NCBI GenBank assembly: GCA_012798135.1
Contig: JAAZNU010000313.1
Span: 1 to 10,829 of the forward strand
Direction of reading: 5' to 3'
Source: Veillonellaceae bacterium
Lineage (GTDB): Bacteria; Bacillota_C; Negativicutes; UBA1444
Length of the DNA stretch: 10,829 bases
Positions within the stretch are counted from its first letter, which is position 1. Every line of letters starts with the position of its first letter. Below the pieces are notes generated by a model. That model did no database searches and was not told the DNA's origin. It worked only from the letters and a program-made list of their open reading frames with translations. This document shows positions 8,538 through 10,829 of this stretch, one piece after another. The translations under genes and the position numbers were made by a program.

Positions 8538-9248
8538 CTAAGTTATAATCTTTAATATTAACTTTATTATGGGTTCTTTCCCACATTTTATCTCTATGTT
8601 CGAATTTGATGTGATAAAGGGAAGGAGTTCTTTATTCACATAAATTCTCTTTAACGATTTTATTTTTTCGATATCGTAGGGAACACATTGCCAATCTCTT
8701 ATATCTAGGACTTGTAATTTCTCGAATCGGATAAAGGAATCAGGGCACTTTTTAATATTGTTGTCACCGATCAACAAGACTTTTAACTTATTTAATTGAG
8801 TGATCTCATCGGGAATTTCGCATAAATGATTAGATGCTAAATTTAAATATTCCAAATTTCTTAATTTAAAGATTTCTTTAGGGATCTCTTTGAGTTTATT
8901 ATAAGATATTGATAAAAATCTCAGCTTGTTTAGGTTAGCAAATGTTAGAGGCAATTCGGATATTTTGTTACAGTCTAATTCTATGCGCTCGATTTCTTCT
9001 AGATTTTCTATACTATCTGGCACTTTCTCAAGTAAATTTGCCTTCATGGCGTCGTGGTAGACATCCTGCCAGTTTTTAACATTGACAGGTAACCCCCAAT
9101 GAGTCCAAGTCAAATGAATGATTCTACCTTTCTTTGTGCTTGTTACGAATAATTTCTGGGGCGAGGTCCAATCAACCGAATCATTAAAAAGTGTTTTCTT
9201 AAGCGAGATTAGGAATTCTTGATCTTTTTCATTCAAATCTTCATGCAT
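8538..9248 (-). CDS. Leucine-rich-repeat protein, 236 residues, probably cytoplasmic
   Basis: Four 23-residue repeats of the LxxLxLxxNxLxxIPxxIxxLxx type are in register: residues 86-108, 109-131, 132-154 and 155-177, with the conserved Asn in each (for example LEYLNLASNHLCEIP). A degenerate fifth follows at 178-200 and a partial one precedes at 72-85. An N-terminal half-domain with GRIIHLTWTHWGLP (41-54) looks like a worn capping repeat. There is no signal peptide or membrane segment, so an intracellular protein-binding scaffold is likely; its partner is unknown. The ATG at 9248 is the only in-frame ATG after an upstream TAA, and no Shine-Dalgarno sequence stands at a normal distance. G+C is very low (27% in 8761-8940) compared with the giant gene. 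It converges on the giant gene with a 29-base gap, so the two are not co-transcribed. Repeats of this style are common in Asgard archaea, but also in bacteria, eukaryotes and giant viruses. Confidence 0.9.
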   Translation of the reverse strand: MHEDLNEKDQEFLISLKKTLFNDSVDWTSPQKLFVTSTKKGRIIHLTWTHWGLPVNVKNWQDVYHDAMKANLLEKVPDSIENLEEIERIELDCNKISELPLTFANLNKLRFLSISYNKLKEIPKEIFKLRNLEYLNLASNHLCEIPDEITQLNKLKVLLIGDNNIKKCPDSFIRFEKLQVLDIRDWQCVPYDIEKIKSLKRIYVNKELLPFITSNSNIEIKCGKEPIIKLILKIIT

Positions 9249-9271
9249 AATTTTCCCATCGTACTCCGTAT

Positions 9272-9313
9272 CTTTATGACTTCTCAGTAGAATTCCTTAT
9301 TTTGATTTTTTCC
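9272..9313 (-). promoter_or_regulatory. Candidate promoter of the LRR gene
   Basis: Read on the - strand, an A-rich element (GGAAAAAATCAAAATAAGG, 9313-9295) lies about 50-65 bases before the ATG. A second TATA-like CATAAAG (about 9273-9279) lies 24-30 bases before it. Either could be an archaeal TATA box: the first would give a short leader, the second a nearly leaderless transcript. Neither matches a strict consensus. Confidence 0.25.
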
Positions 9314-9553
9314 ACGGGTTCGAGATATTGTACGGCGCGTTTTTGGGGCATCTCTAAAAGGGATGATCTACAAGTAAAGAGAATACGAACTGGTTAGTGG
9401 CTTTTTCGCGGAATGGAAAAACTTTTCACTTTTCAGCAGCCACGACGCGAACCCCTCCGTTGGGATGGGGGATTTGTGTTGCCGGTGAACCATATGCATC
9501 GTTCGCAGCGTAGGGGTTCACCCACGACCCCCCCCCCACAAGCTCCCACGCGC

Positions 9554-9855
9554 TAGGATGGATGGATGTTGTCGTGAGCATCACGTGATTCTCGTATAAG
9601 TGGTTCGTGCTCCGATAAAACACGTTTCGATTATTGTCCCGATCCCTCGTGAGCATCAGCGGTAGCGACGATGGTCGTCGAGCGGCGGCGACGTGCCATC
9701 TAAGCCTTCTTTGATTATTGGTTGATAATATGTAGGATGGATGCATCGGACACATCCGTCGTCGTACAGCATTGGAGCGGCGCGAGTAACGTTTCGATTA
9801 TGGGCGTGAAATAAAGAGGATGGGCGCGTCGTGCTCGATCATCGACGAGCATTGG
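9554..9855 (+). repeat. Cluster of short degenerate direct repeats
   Basis: Three exact direct repeats interleave: TAGGATGGATG at 9554-9564 and 9733-9743, TCGTGAGCATCA at 9572-9583 and 9647-9658, and ACGTTTCGATTAT at 9622-9634 and 9789-9801. Diverged relatives of the second element appear as TCGTACAGCATTGG (9762-9775) and TCGACGAGCATTGG (9842-9855). The first and third repeats recur at offsets of 179 and 167 bases in the same order, so this looks like a worn tandem duplication of roughly 170 bases with an extra internal copy of the GAGCAT core. Confidence 0.5.
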
Positions 9856-9877
9856 CCACCGCAGCTGCACGCGGCAC

Positions 9878-10264
9878 ATGGCGCTGAATGCAAAGTGGTC
9901 GCAAGTGAAAGGGCAGACATCGAAAGAACCGAAGAAAGTTGTACGGATAAAGACCATAAAATCACTTCTAAGGAGACAAGGACACAAGGTATACTTACGA
10001 GAGCAGGTTAAGTTGGCATTCTCAAGACCACGTCCAATTGCACTTGCCATGCTCCGTTATCTTTTAAGACACTTACAAGGTCACTTTGTCCGTGGTCATT
10101 TGCCGCCGCCCATGCAAGCTTTCCGATCCACGCTAAGCCATGGCAGCTTCATGGATCGCATCCGTGGCGGTCGTCCGGATCGGTTTGCTGAGTTTCGTGG
10201 GGAAAATCGATATGGACATGATCGGTTTTCCCCACACCCCAACTACAGGGGCGGCGGCAAGTAA
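9878..10264 (+). CDS. Hypothetical basic protein with Arg/Gly-rich tail, 128 residues
   Basis: Not recognised. The first 60 residues are Lys/Arg-rich and could form helices (VVRIKTIKSLLRRQG, PIALAMLRYLLRHLQG). The last 35 carry RIRGGRPDR, FRGEN and NYRGGGK, reminiscent of RGG-type RNA-binding tails. The net charge is strongly positive, which would suit a nucleic-acid-binding protein, but that is inference. ATG at 9878 is the only in-frame ATG after the TAA at 9812, and there is no Shine-Dalgarno site. A frame of this length in G+C-rich DNA can arise by chance, and the repeat-filled surroundings weaken the case. After its TAA the same frame stays open for another 70 codons through the CAT-rich tract. 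Confidence 0.35.
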   Translation: MALNAKWSQVKGQTSKEPKKVVRIKTIKSLLRRQGHKVYLREQVKLAFSRPRPIALAMLRYLLRHLQGHFVRGHLPPPMQAFRSTLSHGSFMDRIRGGRPDRFAEFRGENRYGHDRFSPHPNYRGGGK

Positions 10265-10279
10265 ATTCTAGGTAATAGT

Positions 10280-10471
10280 TTAATCATAAACATCGTCATC
10301 GATAACAGCATCATCATTATCAATATCTTCAGCGCGAGCATGATCATCATCGAAATCATCGACACCGGAATCATTAGCATCATCAACGTCATTAGCATCG
10401 ACATCACGATCATCATCGTATTCTCGGACATGATAATCGCCGACATGACGACCCGCATCAGGACATCCCAT
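10280..10471 (-). CDS. Possible small Asp-rich protein, 63 residues
   Basis: The - strand frame from ATG at 10471 to TAA at 10282-10280 gives a neutral start (MGCPDAGRHVGDYHVREY) and then about 45 residues that are mostly Asp with Ala, Asn and Val (for example DDDRDVDANDVDD). Codons are almost all of the purine-N-pyrimidine type and both GAT and GAC are used. A stop sits immediately before the ATG. It may be a real acidic disordered protein or simply the reading of a GAT repeat. No start signal supports it. Confidence 0.2.
   Translation of the reverse strand: MGCPDAGRHVGDYHVREYDDDRDVDANDVDDANDSGVDDFDDDHARAEDIDNDDAVIDDDVYD
10288..10449. repeat. Imperfect CAT/GAT trinucleotide tract
   Basis: About 160 bases are dominated by CATCAT and ATCATC on the + strand (GAT/GAC on the - strand), interrupted by related triplets such as AGC, AAC and GTC. 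The triplet phase is kept across the whole tract. This could reflect an old trinucleotide expansion or a low-complexity coding segment. All in-phase readings lack stops, so open frames here carry little weight on their own. Confidence 0.75.
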
Positions 10472-10477
10472 TCATGA

Positions 10478-10829
10478 CCAGCAAGGATCGATGCTTCGAC
10501 GCTTGCTCGAACTTGTACGGCCTTCCATCATGATGATCATTCAGCGACTGATCGACCTTAGAACTAGCACGCCCCGAATGGAAAGGGCCGAATTTTCGAC
10601 GATCGATCCCGATCCATCCCTTCCCACGCGCTTTCGTTTTGATCACGAGGGTGGTTTCACTTTCCTGAAGGGGCGGTTTCACTTTCCCGGAAGGGTAGGC
10701 TCAGCACATGATCCTGGATTGCCTCGACAGCCCCCCAGCACGCGCTTTCACTTTCCCGGCATGACCCTTGAAACCGGAGAGGGCAACGGTTTTCATGGCG
10801 ATGCCGCGATGGCACGTGCCGAGGCCTTC
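10478..10829. other. Right edge without a supported gene
   Basis: Apart from the repeats near 10653-10759, this stretch shows only short frames. A possible start at 10761 stays open for 23 codons to the window edge (MTLETGEGNGFHGDAAMARA...), but no ribosome-binding site or recognisable protein start supports it. A 74-residue - strand frame (10682-10458) is discussed among the findings. Confidence 0.4.
10653..10759 (+). repeat. 22-base tandem repeat with a third partial copy
   Basis: GGTTTCACTTTCC begins two adjacent units at 10653-10673 and 10675-10695; the 21 bases compared differ at three positions. The core CTTTCACTTTCCCGG occurs again at 10745-10759. The shared word CACGCGCTTTC also occurs at 10625-10635 and 10739-10749, so two repeat families overlap here. 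Purpose unknown; binding sites for a DNA-binding protein or remnants of mobile-element ends are possible. Confidence 0.55.

Larger units (their letters stand above)
9249..9877. other. Intergenic region of about 630 bases without a convincing gene
   Basis: After the LRR gene's upstream sequence the DNA turns G+C-rich (32/60 at 9421-9480) and holds only short overlapping frames of unconvincing composition. It contains an 8-base inverted repeat (GAACCCCT at 9449-9456 and AGGGGTTC at 9512-9519), a run of ten C's at 9528-9537 and a cluster of degenerate direct repeats (9554-9855). No tRNA or recognised structured RNA was found. Confidence 0.6.

Noticed and set aside
4501..9248. Polymorphic toxin C-terminus with the LRR gene as its immunity gene
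   Set aside because: The altered region is about 1330 residues, far larger than a toxin tip, no toxin motif is seen, and the LRR gene lies on the opposite strand rather than immediately downstream in the same operon.
9311..9330. GGGTTCGAGA, resembling a tRNA T-loop
   Set aside because: The five bases on either side of the loop cannot pair to form a T-stem, and no acceptor or anticodon arm is found nearby.
9426..9755. A 109-codon - strand frame (begins MCPMHPSYIL)
   Set aside because: It crosses the C10 tract and the degenerate repeats and has no start signal. A frame of this length is expected by chance in G+C-rich DNA. It is kept out for lack of support, although its C-terminal half is not absurd as protein.
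9715..10050. A 111-codon - strand frame overlapping the basic 128-residue candidate
   Set aside because: It runs antisense to the better candidate and through the repeat cluster, with no recognisable protein character.
10653..10695. GAAAGTGAAA on the - strand as an interferon-response-type element
   Set aside because: It matches that animal motif only by word. The surrounding genes give no sign of an animal genome.
10653..10759. Short spaced repeats as a CRISPR array
   Set aside because: Units are nearly contiguous with no 30-40 base spacers, the third copy is irregularly spaced, and no cas gene is present.
10761..10829. Possible gene start running off the right edge
   Set aside because: Only 23 codons are visible, without a ribosome-binding site or recognised sequence. 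It cannot be told from a chance frame.

Overview
The window is dominated by one very long reading frame on the + strand. It is already open at base 1 and runs to a TGA at 8506-8508, giving at least 2835 residues of a protein whose start lies left of the window. Its first third looks like an exported, beta-rich surface protein with calcium-loop motifs (D-x-N-x-D-G-x-x-E) and two diverged copies of a beta-sandwich-like module. The middle has hydrophobic, Gly/Ala-rich stretches that could contact a membrane. The last ~1330 residues match no family I recognise and are written in visibly different codons. The gene ends in a hairpin followed by eight T's.

Only 29 bases beyond that stop, and pointing towards it, lies a small AT-rich gene (8538-9248, - strand) for an intracellular-type leucine-rich-repeat protein with four clean 23-residue repeats. 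From about 9310 to the right edge the DNA changes again. It is G+C-rich, poor in convincing genes, and full of short degenerate repeats: a cluster at 9554-9855, a CAT/GAT trinucleotide tract at 10288-10449 and a 22-base tandem repeat near 10653. The best coding candidate there is a 128-residue basic protein with an Arg/Gly-rich tail (9878-10264), held at low confidence. A short Asp-rich frame on the - strand (10280-10471) is weaker still.

The organism is uncertain. There are no clear Shine-Dalgarno sites and the transcript end is a T-run. A giant secreted protein with D-x-N-x-D-G loops next to a eukaryote-like LRR gene, at modest coding density, recalls archaea, with Asgard lineages the best guess. 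A large DNA virus or an uncultured bacterium with giant genes cannot be excluded. Hand counts of G+C (49% at 4201-4500, 40% at 4501-4800, 27% at 8761-8940, about 57% at 9421-9480 plus 9841-9900) show a strongly mosaic window, so a mobile insertion or an assembly chimera in the right-hand 1.5 kb should be kept in mind.

There is no operon logic to read: the two main genes converge. Nothing in the sequence shows that they work together. The plausible picture is a cell-surface giant protein beside an unrelated cytoplasmic LRR scaffold.
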